DNA of 14,519 nucleotides from DATAYF01 sp036272735 (GCA_036272735.1 DATAYF010000011.1:1-14519), one strand, 5' to 3'. Counted from the stretch's first letter, positions 1 through 8,079 are shown. Notes: generated by a model from the sequence alone, not told the origin. Numbers and translations: made by a program.

Positions 1-207
1 GATGCCTATGATGGAGATATGGTCTATTATCATTCGCATCCTCGTTCCGAAGCATATCCCTCGCCGCGCGATATCGAGTGGGCGAAACGTAGCGGCTATT
101 TGTATGTCATTTTTTCGCTACGTCTGCATCCCGAACCTCCATACGCCAGAGTATTTGCGATAAATACAACCGGCACGGTTACTGAAGGCACCATTGTGAT
201 AGCATAG
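1..207 (+). CDS. JAMM/MPN-domain metalloprotease, C-terminal fragment
   Basis: The reading frame is open from the first base of the window and ends at TAG 205-207, so only about 68 C-terminal residues are seen. Bases 31-72 encode HSHPRSEAYPSPRD, which fits the JAMM zinc motif H-x-H-x7-S-x2-D exactly. The two His and the Asp would bind zinc. The segment after it (YLYVIFSL, then a short beta-rich tail) fits the end of an MPN fold. Bacterial single-domain JAMM proteins (M67 family) cleave isopeptide or thioester links on ubiquitin-like sulfur carriers such as ThiS/MoaD, for example in cysteine or cofactor biosynthesis. The substrate cannot be told here because the upstream neighbours are outside the window. 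The family call is firm; the role is inferred. Confidence 0.8.
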   Translation, partial: DAYDGDMVYYHSHPRSEAYPSPRDIEWAKRSGYLYVIFSLRLHPEPPYARVFAINTTGTVTEGTIVIA

Positions 208-215
208 GTTCACTA

Positions 216-276
216 GCAAGAAATGGTTGAGATGTGCGCCGGTCGCCGACCCGCACACATCTCAACCATTTCTTGC
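216..276. repeat. 21-bp perfect inverted repeat, possible terminator
   Basis: The arms 216-236 and 256-276 are perfectly complementary over 21 bp. The 19-nt loop contains a nested GGTCG-C-CGACC hairpin (241-251). It begins 8 nt after the JAMM stop codon, so it could act as a terminator for that gene. However, neither strand has a T-tract after the stem. A structured 3' end that protects the mRNA, or a small mobile-element remnant, are alternatives. Confidence 0.6.
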
Positions 277-625
277 GTTATGGCACTATAAACGCCTCAA
301 AAGAGAAAATGTGGTGATACTGTGTCGCTTTATTGATCAGTATGGTATGATAGATGCGCGAACTTGAGCTTCTGTGATTGTAAGTGGAATCTGGATGTGG
401 AATAACGATTGTGTCAAAAATAGCGCCGAAAAGTGGTATCTTTTGTTGCCTATGTGACATTGCCCCTCCTGATTCCGTATTTTAAGGTATGCAACCCTGA
501 TACATGCTTGTGAAATTATCCAACCATTTCTCAATAGTACCATCGCTTTATGGAAGGTTGTTGCCTCGTATTCTCTTGTGAGTATTGAAGTATGAGCTTG
601 ATGATAAAGGTAATATGTAAGAAGA
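277..625. other. Intergenic region upstream of the GT-C pair
   Basis: About 350 bases without a convincing gene. The short minus-strand open frames here have hydrophobic-poor, low-complexity products and no ribosome binding site, and I treat them as chance. The only regulatory signal seen is an extended -10-like element at 343-351. No tRNA-like or other RNA structure was recognised. Confidence 0.5.
343..351 (+). promoter_or_regulatory. Possible extended -10 promoter element
   Basis: TGGTATGAT fits the extended -10 pattern TGn-TATAAT with one mismatch. The expected -35 position (323-328, TGTCGC) is poor, as is allowed for extended -10 promoters. It would leave a leader of about 270 nt before the 626 start codon, so its link to that gene is uncertain. 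Confidence 0.3.
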
Positions 626-2434
626 ATGCGTATTTTTGCTTGGCGTGATAGACGGAATAAGATCCCCTGGCTGAGTCCCTACGCCTTTATCGCGAGCGTG
701 ATTATCCTCATTGCCATAGCTCTGCGCGTGGCGTTAGCCTCCAAGGGATGGCCGTTGCTGGATAGCGACGAGGGAACGATGGGCATTATGGCTATGCACA
801 TCGATAAGCTTGGTGAGCGCCCTTTATTCTTCTATGGTCAGGGCTATATGGGGGCTACCGAAGCATACCTAGGGGCGGCTGCGTTTCATCTCTTTGGAAT
901 ATCATCATTCGCGCTCAGGCTTGGCCTTATTCTGATCTTTGCTCTCTTCCTGTTTGCCATGTATTTGCTGACGAGCTTGCTCTACTCGAAGCCATTGGGC
1001 CTGTTAACGGTAGCCTTGCTGGCTCTGGGGTCCAATGCCATGCTGGTGCGCGAGCTGGCTGCTGTTGGTGGTGATCCCGAAACGCTCATGACGAGTGCGC
1101 TTATCATGTTGTGTACCGCGTGGCTGACCTTGACTTCTGATGCTGCTGCTTCGACTCGTAACCAGTGGCGGAGGCTGCTGGTCTACGCTCTTTGGGGTTT
1201 GACGGCGGGATTTTCCATTTTTAGTCATGTGCTCGGTATTCCGTTTATTGGGCTGGGTGGCTTGATCCTGCTGGTGTTCTGCTGGCGTGAATTGCGTAGC
1301 CTGGCACCGCTCTGTTTGTTGGCTGGACTGCTTATTGGCCTGGCTCCAATTATCTACTACAATCTGCACGACGTATCTGGTAAGACTACGCTTTTTTATG
1401 TCTTCCATGCTGTGAGTGCTGGCGGTACCAAGCCTGATCTGGTGGCTCAGCTTCAAGGGGCATTGCTCGTCAGTCTACCCACTGCAACCGGCGCGAATCC
1501 ACTTTGTACCATTTCTGACGCCACTACTCCTCGCCTGGATAGCCTGCATGCTATACAGTGCACATTGGTCCATACTGGCTGGGCGTCAGGTGTGCTGGTC
1601 CTGGGAGCAATCGCTGTTGTGCTGGCGCTGGTGAATTTAGGATGGCTCTTTTTTCGTTCTGCCCGGCGTCCATGGGGGCCTGATGAGCGGCGTGATTGTA
1701 TACGTAACGTGCTACGCCTGGCGCTACTGATCGGTGCCACAGCGACGCTAGTAGCGTATGTTTTTAGCCCCAACGCTATGCTCTATCCGGTGGCTACGTC
1801 GCGTTACCTTATCGGCATGCTCATCGCCACGCCAGCTATTTTGTGGCCGTTATGGCATGGCCTGCATGCGGTGAAACCAATAGCGCTGAAACTGTCTGCG
1901 CGTGTGTCGTTTGCTATGCAGTTAGAGCGCACCAGCCTAATTTTGCGACGCAGTCTTTTGGGGTGCATCGGACTCATCCTGCTGCTTGGCACGTTCAGCA
2001 CCTTTACTGGCGTTCCGGCCGAGGCGGTTAGCAACCCACACGAGGACGTGTATTTTACGCAGAACAGCACGCAGCATCTCGATGTACCGGCAGTGCAAGC
2101 GCTTAACCAGCAGGAGCACGCACTCATTGGGGAGTTGCTAGGCATGCATGCTATGCATATCTATTCGGATTACTGGACCTGTGATCGTCTTATTTTCCAG
2201 AGTCAGGAGCGCATCATTTGCAGTGCTATTAATGATCAACTAGGGCCAGGCCACAATCGTTACCATCACTATTATACTACGGTTCATGCTGATACCCAGG
2301 CTGCCTATGTCGTTCAAGTGGGATCGCAGCAGGATAGCGTATTTTCGCAACGCATCGCAAATGCCATCGGACCATGGAAGTTGTACCGACGCCAGGTGTT
2401 TGCGGGCTATGCCATCTATCGGAAGGTCACATAA
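626..2434 (+). CDS. GT-C-type polytopic membrane glycosyltransferase-like protein (copy 1)
   Basis: A 602-residue integral membrane protein with about ten to twelve hydrophobic helices. The first is near residues 19-39 and is followed by a polar loop with LDSDEG (D46, D48, E49) and FFYGQGYMGATEAYL (residues 68-82). An acidic motif in the first outer loop after helix 1 is the hallmark of GT-C enzymes (GT39/GT83, PF13231-like), which move sugars from polyprenyl-phosphate donors on the outer face of the membrane. The C-terminal 120 residues form a soluble outer domain with a YSDYWTC...IIC segment shared with the next gene. Start: ATG 626, with only a weak, distant AAAGG (606-610) upstream. The next gene begins 20 nt after its TAA, so the two are probably cotranscribed. 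Acceptor and donor are unknown; GT-C membership is likely but not proven by sequence reading alone. Confidence 0.72.
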   Translation: MRIFAWRDRRNKIPWLSPYAFIASVIILIAIALRVALASKGWPLLDSDEGTMGIMAMHIDKLGERPLFFYGQGYMGATEAYLGAAAFHLFGISSFALRLGLILIFALFLFAMYLLTSLLYSKPLGLLTVALLALGSNAMLVRELAAVGGDPETLMTSALIMLCTAWLTLTSDAAASTRNQWRRLLVYALWGLTAGFSIFSHVLGIPFIGLGGLILLVFCWRELRSLAPLCLLAGLLIGLAPIIYYNLHDVSGKTTLFYVFHAVSAGGTKPDLVAQLQGALLVSLPTATGANPLCTISDATTPRLDSLHAIQCTLVHTGWASGVLVLGAIAVVLALVNLGWLFFRSARRPWGPDERRDCIRNVLRLALLIGATATLVAYVFSPNAMLYPVATSRYLIGMLIATPAILWPLWHGLHAVKPIALKLSARVSFAMQLERTSLILRRSLLGCIGLILLLGTFSTFTGVPAEAVSNPHEDVYFTQNSTQHLDVPAVQALNQQEHALIGELLGMHAMHIYSDYWTCDRLIFQSQERIICSAINDQLGPGHNRYHHYYTTVHADTQAAYVVQVGSQQDSVFSQRIANAIGPWKLYRRQVFAGYAIYRKVT

Positions 2435-2454
2435 TTGAGGAGAGAAGTGAATTG

Positions 2455-4284
2455 ATGACGTATTGGAAACGGACAACAGGGAAGTACGTTAGAGTTGATG
2501 CCTATAGCACAGCTGCTATCGGTATTATCGTGCTGGCTGCCGTGTTACGTATTACGTTGATCGCACTTGGCTGGCCCCCGCTCGATAGTGACGAAGGCAC
2601 GATGGGGGTTATGGCGATGCACATTGCCTTCCATGGCGAATGGCCCATTTTCTTTTATGGTCAGGGTTATATGGGAGCATTCGAAGCATACCTGGCGGCG
2701 GTTCTCTTTCATCTCTTCGGCGTTTCAACTTTCACGCTACTCCTGGGCCTGGTCCTTATATATACCGCGTTTCTGGCGGTTATGTATCGTTTGGCGAGCG
2801 CACTGTATTCAAAAGGTCTGGCCCTGGTGACTCTCGTGTTACTGTGCTTAGGCTCGAATCCTATGCTTACACGCGAACTGGTGGCGATTGGTGGCTATCC
2901 TGAGACGCTGCTATTCAGTACGATCATTATGCTGCTGTCGTCGTGGTTGGCTCTGACCTCGAAGCCGCAACCACGCGACTTGAGCCGTGCCGAACGTAGG
3001 AAACGCCTGTGGGGTTACGCTGGCTGGGGCTTTGTCGCCGGATTGGGTATCTGGACGCATGTGTTGGTGTTGCCGTTTGTGCTGGTAGGGGGCATCCTGG
3101 TGTTGCTGTTTTGTTGGCGCGAGTGGCGTAGTTGGGCACTGATATGTGTGATCGTGGCACTACTGATAGGTGCATTGCCCATGATCATCTACAATATTTA
3201 TGCGACACCAGGACGGGACACATTCTCTTACGTGTTAAGTGTGCACAATGCATCGGGTATCCCTGCATCCCATTCGCAACTGCTATGGCCTCTGCAACTG
3301 CAAGGCGGCCTCCTGGTTAGCTTGCCTATAGCGACCGGGGTCACTCCCGTATGTAATGCTTCACAGGTCGATTTTACACGTCTTGGCATGCCTGATGTAC
3401 TCGGTTGTACCACGCTCAATACTGCCTGGGCGCTTGGCATTGTTGTTTTGTGGGTGTTAGCGGTTATCCTGGCGATAGGTGCCTTGCGACAGCTCTGGCC
3501 CCAGCGTTCTCGCTCGCCAGAGGAGCGCACAGCCGTCATCAAAAATACGGCCCGTCTTGCGCTGCTGGCTGGGGGCGTAATAACAGGAATTCTCTACGTG
3601 ATCAGCCCCGACTCGGCCTTGTATTCGGTTGCCACGTCGCGCTATTTGATTGGTGTGTTAGTTTCGATGCCTGCTGTGCTCTGGCCTCTGTGGCGAGGTG
3701 TGCAGGTTGCCAAGCCGCTGGTCGTCAGGCCAACTTCAGGCCTGTCGATTGCTGTGCGCCCCGCACCTGTGAGCATGACGATACGGCGCGGTATCTTGCT
3801 TGTGATTGGCATCGTCTATCTCATCGGCACACTGAGCATCTTTACCGGCTTTCCTGCTGCACCTCGGCTTGAGCATCCCTGGGGTCGCTTCGCTACGCAG
3901 GTTAATGATCGGCACCTCGACCTGGCAACCACTCAGGCGCTGGATCATCAACAGTACGCGCTGATCCGGGATTTACTGCGTATTGGCTCTGTGCGTATCT
4001 ACTCTGATTACTGGACCTGCGGCCGACTGATCTTCCAGAGCCAGGAGCATATTATTTGCAGTGTGGTTGAAGTCAACCAGGCCAATATCAAAACTGGTCA
4101 GACTCGTTACCTGCCCTACTGGTATATCGTCAGGGCCGATCCGTATTCCTCGTACGTGTTTGTCAAAGGTTCACCTGAAGCTAACGATTTCGCGCAATAT
4201 TTTGCCTTACCCAACCCGAAACGGTATAAGCAGTTTGTTTTTGACGGCTACGTGATCTATCAGCCTATCCGGCACGCTACATAG
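2455..4284 (+). CDS. GT-C-type polytopic membrane glycosyltransferase-like protein (copy 2)
   Basis: A 609-residue paralogue of the preceding protein, alignable from end to end. The shared blocks are LDSDEGTMG (D44, D46, E47), FFYGQGYMG, a central VSLP-ATG segment, ATSRYLIG before a late helix, and the outer-domain stretch YSDYWTC-RLIFQSQE-IICS. It has the same topology: many helices, then a soluble C-terminal domain facing outward. The frame is open back to 2374, but that would overlap the upstream gene. ATG 2455 has a clear GAGGAGAG Shine-Dalgarno at 2437-2444 and is the better start. The likely role is transfer of a sugar from a lipid-linked donor to a cell-surface acceptor, inferred from fold class only. 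The tandem arrangement points to a local duplication that has since diverged, as silent sites differ widely. Confidence 0.73.
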   Translation: MTYWKRTTGKYVRVDAYSTAAIGIIVLAAVLRITLIALGWPPLDSDEGTMGVMAMHIAFHGEWPIFFYGQGYMGAFEAYLAAVLFHLFGVSTFTLLLGLVLIYTAFLAVMYRLASALYSKGLALVTLVLLCLGSNPMLTRELVAIGGYPETLLFSTIIMLLSSWLALTSKPQPRDLSRAERRKRLWGYAGWGFVAGLGIWTHVLVLPFVLVGGILVLLFCWREWRSWALICVIVALLIGALPMIIYNIYATPGRDTFSYVLSVHNASGIPASHSQLLWPLQLQGGLLVSLPIATGVTPVCNASQVDFTRLGMPDVLGCTTLNTAWALGIVVLWVLAVILAIGALRQLWPQRSRSPEERTAVIKNTARLALLAGGVITGILYVISPDSALYSVATSRYLIGVLVSMPAVLWPLWRGVQVAKPLVVRPTSGLSIAVRPAPVSMTIRRGILLVIGIVYLIGTLSIFTGFPAAPRLEHPWGRFATQVNDRHLDLATTQALDHQQYALIRDLLRIGSVRIYSDYWTCGRLIFQSQEHIICSVVEVNQANIKTGQTRYLPYWYIVRADPYSSYVFVKGSPEANDFAQYFALPNPKRYKQFVFDGYVIYQPIRHAT

Positions 4285-4291
4285 ATGTAGC
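4276..4291. repeat. 16-bp palindrome overlapping the stop codon
   Basis: GCTACATAGATGTAGC has 7-bp perfect arms around AG and includes the TAG stop of the upstream gene (4282-4284). It could form a short hairpin, but it lacks a GC-rich stem and a T-tract, so terminator function is doubtful. Confidence 0.35.
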
Positions 4292-4307
4292 ATTCTTGAG
4301 AAAACTA

Positions 4308-4348
4308 TGCTAAGATTTCTGCAATTACACAGAGGTATACCTTTGACA
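4308..4348 (+). promoter_or_regulatory. Possible promoter elements for the FAD oxidoreductase gene
   Basis: Two partial signals lie in the 123-nt gap before the gene. One is an extended -10-like TGCTAAGAT at 4308-4316. The other is a perfect -35 hexamer TTGACA at 4343-4348, whose 17-bp-spaced -10 (4366-4371, CATGCT) is poor. Either could start transcription; neither is complete. Confidence 0.3.
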
Positions 4349-4407
4349 ACAGCGATGTTAAGAGACATGCTTTTAAGATAGAACAATAATAAGGAGAATG
4401 TTTACAG

Positions 4408-5643
4408 TTGGCAACGCATGAGAAAAGGTATGTTATTATTGGAAACGGAGTCGCAGGTACGACCGCTGCTGATACATTACGCAAGAATGATCCGAACTGT
4501 AGTATTCACCTGATTACGAACGAGCCGTACCCTCTCTACAATCGTGTTTCTTTGCCACGTTTTCTGCAAGGGGTAATTGCTGAGCAGAAGGTAATGATAC
4601 GTAATTTCGAGTGGCATGAACAGCGTAACATTACCCTATTGACGGAAACGCTTGTGACGAGTGTCAATACTGATGAGCGCGTCGTGGTGACCAACACTGG
4701 GCAGCACCTTCCCTATGATGCTTTGTTGATTGCTAGTGGTGGGTGGGCCAATCCTTTGCGTGTGCCTGGTGCTAAAGACACGCAACACATCTATAATTTC
4801 GTGACGTTGGATGATACCAAAACGATTATTGAGCGCATGCAAGAGTCGCGCACTGCCCTGGCCTATGGCGGAAGCTTTATTGCTTATGAGCTATGCGATG
4901 GCTTTGCTGTGCGCAAACTCGATACCACCTGGCTGATGCGTGGTCCGTACTGGTTGCGCAATTCACTGGACCCTGAGGGCGGTGAGGTGATCGATTCTAT
5001 CGCGAAGAAATTTGGTGTTGAAGTTATTCATGACGATGAAATTGAGTGTGTGGTGCCGCAAAATGGCGTGCCAGGCTACGTGAAGACTAAAAAAGGGCGT
5101 GAAATTCAAGCGGACATGCTTGGTGTTGGCCTGGGGATCACCCTCAACACGCAGTTCCTGGCTGATACTCCGCTGGAAATTCGTCATGGCATTGTTGTGG
5201 ACGACTACCTGGCAACCAATGTGCCCGGCGTCTATGCCGCTGGTGATGTCGCTGAATTTTTTGATCGTGCGATCAATGCCTACCATACGATGGGAACCTG
5301 GGACAACGCGATGGCACATGGGCGCATCGTGGGCGTGAATATGGCTGGTGGGCAGCTTGCTTATGAAGATGTCCCGACATATACCAGTCCCTTGTTCAAC
5401 GTCAATATTGCGGTTGTCGGTACTGCTGAGTCGAATAATGATGAACTGGAAACCATTGCTCTGCGAGAGCCAGGGGAAAAAGGGAACGAAAATTATCGTA
5501 AACTCTTCTTTAAAGAGCATAAGCTGGTTGGTGTGCTGATGATTGGCAGCCCAAAGGGACGTAAGAAGCTCGTCGAGGTGGTAAAAAATCAGCAATCCTT
5601 TGATACGGTAGCTGAGCGCGAAGCTCTGTTGACGCTCAGATAG
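4408..5643 (+). CDS. FAD-dependent pyridine nucleotide-disulfide-type oxidoreductase
   Basis: A 411-residue flavoprotein of the Pyr_redox_2 fold, related to rubredoxin/ferredoxin reductases and the N-terminal part of NirB-type nitrite reductases. Motifs in order: FAD Rossmann GxGxxG at residues 12-17 (IIGNGVAG); the ASGG flavin-contact segment at 109-112; a second Rossmann crossover at 152-161 (AYGGSFIAYE); and the late FAD motif VYAAGDVAEF, with D280 contacting the flavin ribityl chain. The second Rossmann motif is unusual: the usual third glycine is A159, and the sequence is GGSFIAYE instead of GGGxxGxE. NAD(P)H binding may therefore be altered. No redox CxxC is seen. The start is TTG 4408, with AAGGAG at 4391-4396; the nearby ATG at 4398 is out of frame. 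It is cytosolic, with no signal peptide. The electron partner is unknown. Confidence 0.8.
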   Translation: MATHEKRYVIIGNGVAGTTAADTLRKNDPNCSIHLITNEPYPLYNRVSLPRFLQGVIAEQKVMIRNFEWHEQRNITLLTETLVTSVNTDERVVVTNTGQHLPYDALLIASGGWANPLRVPGAKDTQHIYNFVTLDDTKTIIERMQESRTALAYGGSFIAYELCDGFAVRKLDTTWLMRGPYWLRNSLDPEGGEVIDSIAKKFGVEVIHDDEIECVVPQNGVPGYVKTKKGREIQADMLGVGLGITLNTQFLADTPLEIRHGIVVDDYLATNVPGVYAAGDVAEFFDRAINAYHTMGTWDNAMAHGRIVGVNMAGGQLAYEDVPTYTSPLFNVNIAVVGTAESNNDELETIALREPGEKGNENYRKLFFKEHKLVGVLMIGSPKGRKKLVEVVKNQQSFDTVAEREALLTLR

Positions 5644-5671
5644 GCTACTTTCGTCGCACCAAATCTGCTTA

Positions 5672-5680
5672 TGCTATAAT
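5672..5680 (+). promoter_or_regulatory. Extended -10 promoter
   Basis: TGCTATAAT is a perfect extended -10 element 31 nt after the oxidoreductase stop codon. The -35 position is poor (around 5652-5657). Transcription would begin near 5687 and give a leader of about 150 nt, containing the palindromes at 5754-5783, before the small protein gene. Confidence 0.55.
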
Positions 5681-5753
5681 GTATTTTGTATTTGCAGCAG
5701 AAGCCTATAATTGTTCAGGTGTGAGTAGGTGCTGCGTTTAATCAGATGTTTGC

Positions 5754-5783
5754 GGGTACGGACCGTACCCTCTCAATAGAGAG
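5754..5783. promoter_or_regulatory. Operator-like 17-bp palindrome with adjoining short inverted repeat
   Basis: GGGTACGGACCGTACCC (5754-5770) has 8-bp perfect arms around one A. It is followed at once by CTCTC-AATA-GAGAG (5770-5783). The near-zero spacer in the first element suits binding by a dimeric protein better than an RNA hairpin. It lies downstream of the extended -10 at 5672-5680 and just before the AGGAG at 5794-5798. Its function as an operator is inferred. Confidence 0.45.
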
Positions 5784-5835
5784 ATAGCGAGAAAGGAGCG
5801 TGCAGCCCTTTGGGGATTGCACACGAGCCGGAATC

Positions 5836-6183
5836 ATGGTGGAAGATATTCATTTTGAACGTCATTTTCGTACTCCCTACTCCGAAGGCTATTACATTAT
5901 GCAGGGCAATAGCCTTCAGAGTAACAATCGTTTGGGGACCATCGATATCCACTTTACCACCACTGCCGTTCACGCGACGCTCATCCTTGAGCGCGAGCTT
6001 GAGGAGTCTGATCTCACCAAGCTGATAGAGCAGATTGATGAAGATCTGGTGCTATCAGCCGATATGCCACGTGACGATTTTTTGGTGAGCGTGTATGTTG
6101 GCAAGGACGTGGGTTTCTACAGTGACGAGTATTTTACGGAAGAAAATAACGACGTAATGAACTTTGACGATGACGAGCGCTAG
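5836..6183 (+). CDS. Small acidic protein of unknown function
   Basis: I do not recognise this 115-residue protein. It is probably cytosolic: no signal peptide or membrane segment is seen. The centre predicts mixed beta and helix: two strand-like stretches (LGTIDIHFTT, VHATLILE), a charged helix (ELEESDLTKLIEQIDEDLV), then a strand (DDFLVSVYVGKDVGFYSD). The tail is very acidic, ending in NFDDDER. The start is uncertain. ATG 5836 has only a weak GCCGGA upstream. GTG 5800 in the same frame would add 12 residues, but its AGGAG (5794-5798) lies only 1 nt away. It has its own extended -10 promoter and leader and converges on the response-regulator gene, 38 nt away. A small adaptor or regulatory protein is possible but unsupported. 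Confidence 0.65.
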   Translation: MVEDIHFERHFRTPYSEGYYIMQGNSLQSNNRLGTIDIHFTTTAVHATLILERELEESDLTKLIEQIDEDLVLSADMPRDDFLVSVYVGKDVGFYSDEYFTEENNDVMNFDDDER

Positions 6184-6221
6184 AGTTCTATCCACTTGTT
6201 ATCTCTGCAAAAAGTAGATCG

Positions 6222-6872
6222 TCAATCTTCTAAGAGGCCGCGTCGCATGGCATACTTGACGAGTTCGGCGCGGCTGTGCAAATTCAGCTTATCCATGATA
6301 TGCGTGCGGTGCGTGTCTACTGTCTTAGGACTAATAACAAGTTGCTCCGCGATCTGGTTATTGGTATGGCCCTCGGCTACCAGCTTCAAAATTTCTCGTT
6401 CGCGCTCGGTCAAACTGCTGTAACTATCCTTCTCTTCACCCGTGCGTACCCGTTGCAGATAGTCGCCCACCATGACCGATTGTGCCGCAGGTGAGAGATA
6501 GAACTGCCCGCTATGAATCACGTGCAGCGCACTAATCAACTCAGTATCCGCGGCCTCTTTTAACATGTAGCCAGAGGCTCCGGCGCGCAGAGCCTGGAAG
6601 ACGTATTCATCGTGTTCGTGCATCGTCAAAACCAGTATCCTGATGTCTGGCATGGTCCTTTTGATCTGCCTGGTCGCTTCAATCCCGTTCATATCAGGCA
6701 TCGTAATGTCCATGAGCACGACATCAGGTTGTAGCCTTTGCGTCTCTTGAAGAGCCTGGCGACCATCCTGGGCCTCACCAACGACCTCCATGTCTGGCTG
6801 GGCATTCAACATCATTTTCAGACCAGCCCGCAATATGGTATGGTCATCGACGAGTAAGATCCGTATTTTCAT
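6222..6872 (-). CDS. NarL/FixJ-family response regulator
   Basis: A 216-residue two-domain transcription factor. The N-terminal receiver domain (1-120) has the acidic pair D9/D10, phospho-acceptor D55 (VVLMDITMPDMNG), T83 and K105, so it looks fully active. The C-terminal LuxR-type helix-turn-helix (about 154-216) has the usual LTEREREIL, IAEQL, SPKTVDTHRTHI and KLNLHSRAEL blocks. Phosphorylation by the partner kinase should promote dimer binding at target promoters. The ATG at 6872 lies 1 nt after the kinase TAA, which suggests translational coupling, and an AGAGG lies about 12 nt upstream. A TTG at 6884 would overlap the kinase and sit directly against that ribosome site, so I reject it. 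The target genes are unknown; the divergent cytochrome cluster and its palindromic site are natural candidates. Confidence 0.93.
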   Translation of the reverse strand: MKIRILLVDDHTILRAGLKMMLNAQPDMEVVGEAQDGRQALQETQRLQPDVVLMDITMPDMNGIEATRQIKRTMPDIRILVLTMHEHDEYVFQALRAGASGYMLKEAADTELISALHVIHSGQFYLSPAAQSVMVGDYLQRVRTGEEKDSYSSLTEREREILKLVAEGHTNNQIAEQLVISPKTVDTHRTHIMDKLNLHSRAELVKYAMRRGLLED

Positions 6873-6873
6873 A

Positions 6874-8019
6874 TTATTCTGCAACCTCTGTCATGCGTTT
6901 TCCTTGCGTCGAGGCTGAGTACGATTTTGTTGTTGCCTTTGAGGTGGCAACTTTGTCGGCAATACTGCTCAAATGTAGTGGAATACGCGCTCGTATGGTT
7001 GTTCCGTGCCCTGGGTGTGACTCGACATCTAACGTTCCTCCAAGGAGCTGAGACCGCTCATACATCCCTACAAGCCCCCATCCTCCGCGTTCTTGCCCAG
7101 GTGCTTTCTGAAGCTTCTCAATAGCAAAGCCTCGTCCATCATCGATAATGGTGGCGGTGATGCCGTCTCCATCGCCCTCTAAGGTTGCACTCACTTTATG
7201 AGCCTGCGCGTGCTTTGCGACATTGGTAAGCGCTTCCTGCACGACCCGGTAAAGGACCGTTTCCATTTCAGGCGCTAGCCGCTCTTTAATGCCTGAAGCT
7301 TTGAAATTAACCTCGATAGCGGTTTTTTGCTGGTATTCTTTGATATACCAGCGCAGAGCGGGTAATAGTCCCAGGTCGTCGAGCGCGCTTGGGCGCAGAT
7401 CGGCGCTCAGGTTACGAATAGCCCGTAACGTCTGATGGGCAAGTGTACGTGTTTCCGCAATACGTTCGTGGGCCTCGCTGGTTGTGACGGACGCTTCTAC
7501 CACGGCCAGACTAATCAGCAAGGAGGTGAGTACCTGTGAGGTCTCATCATGCAGCTCACGAGCAACGCGTTTGCGCTCCTCTTCCTGGGCTGCAATAATT
7601 TGCGTGGAGCGTTGTCTGGTGGATTCATCGATGGCTTCAAGCATCATATTGAGTGTGCATGCAAGTTGATCGGCTTGTGGATCAACGCCAGTTTGTGGCG
7701 CACGGAGCGAACGTTCCCCGGATTGCACGCGACTCATGACTTTGCCCAGGTTCATGAGCGGGCGAAAGGCAATTTGTAGGACGACGAAGTTGAGCGCGAT
7801 ACTGACCAACCAGCCCACGATCACAAAAATGATGAGGATTGTTGGCGCTGATGGACTCCTGTTGAGTTGTGTGGCGAGGTAGGTTCCTCCTGTTGCGCCT
7901 ATAAAGATGATGAAGCTGTTGGCGATGAGTACTTTATAGAAAACAGGGAGTGCGAGTAACGGCCTGAGGAGCCGATTACTCTGCATGACTTCCTCGTAAT
8001 TCGTGCTGGAATCGGACAT
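6874..8019 (-). CDS. NarL-partner sensor histidine kinase (HisKA_3), intramembrane-sensing type
   Basis: A 381-residue membrane histidine kinase. Two hydrophobic helices (about 29-51 and 61-82) are separated by only about 10 residues outside, so there is no extracellular sensor domain. A HAMP-like linker follows (about 83-135). The HisKA_3 dimer domain has the EEERKRVARELHDET motif with phosphorylated H157. The HATPase domain shows the N box (QEALTNVAKHA, N266), the G1 box DDGRGF (293-298) and a G2-like GGWGLVGMYER. The last 30 residues are a Ser/Thr/Lys-rich tail. ATG 8019 has an AAAGAG 9 nt upstream; an upstream TTG at 8040 would add seven residues and is less likely. It forms an operon with the response regulator. 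With so short an outer loop, the signal is probably sensed in or near the membrane; a quinone or envelope signal is inference. Confidence 0.92.
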   Translation of the reverse strand: MSDSSTNYEEVMQSNRLLRPLLALPVFYKVLIANSFIIFIGATGGTYLATQLNRSPSAPTILIIFVIVGWLVSIALNFVVLQIAFRPLMNLGKVMSRVQSGERSLRAPQTGVDPQADQLACTLNMMLEAIDESTRQRSTQIIAAQEEERKRVARELHDETSQVLTSLLISLAVVEASVTTSEAHERIAETRTLAHQTLRAIRNLSADLRPSALDDLGLLPALRWYIKEYQQKTAIEVNFKASGIKERLAPEMETVLYRVVQEALTNVAKHAQAHKVSATLEGDGDGITATIIDDGRGFAIEKLQKAPGQERGGWGLVGMYERSQLLGGTLDVESHPGHGTTIRARIPLHLSSIADKVATSKATTKSYSASTQGKRMTEVAE

Positions 8020-8079
8020 TGTGCTGTTCTCTTTGCTCAATTAGATTCTCATTCTTATTCTTAATGCAATTCTCTAGTA

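Noticed and set aside
2374..2454. N-terminal extension of the second GT-C-like protein
   Set aside because: Would overlap the upstream gene by 61 bases and put the good GAGGAGAG ribosome site inside the coding region.
4963..5595. 210-residue minus-strand open frame
   Set aside because: Shadow of the FAD oxidoreductase gene; product has no family features.
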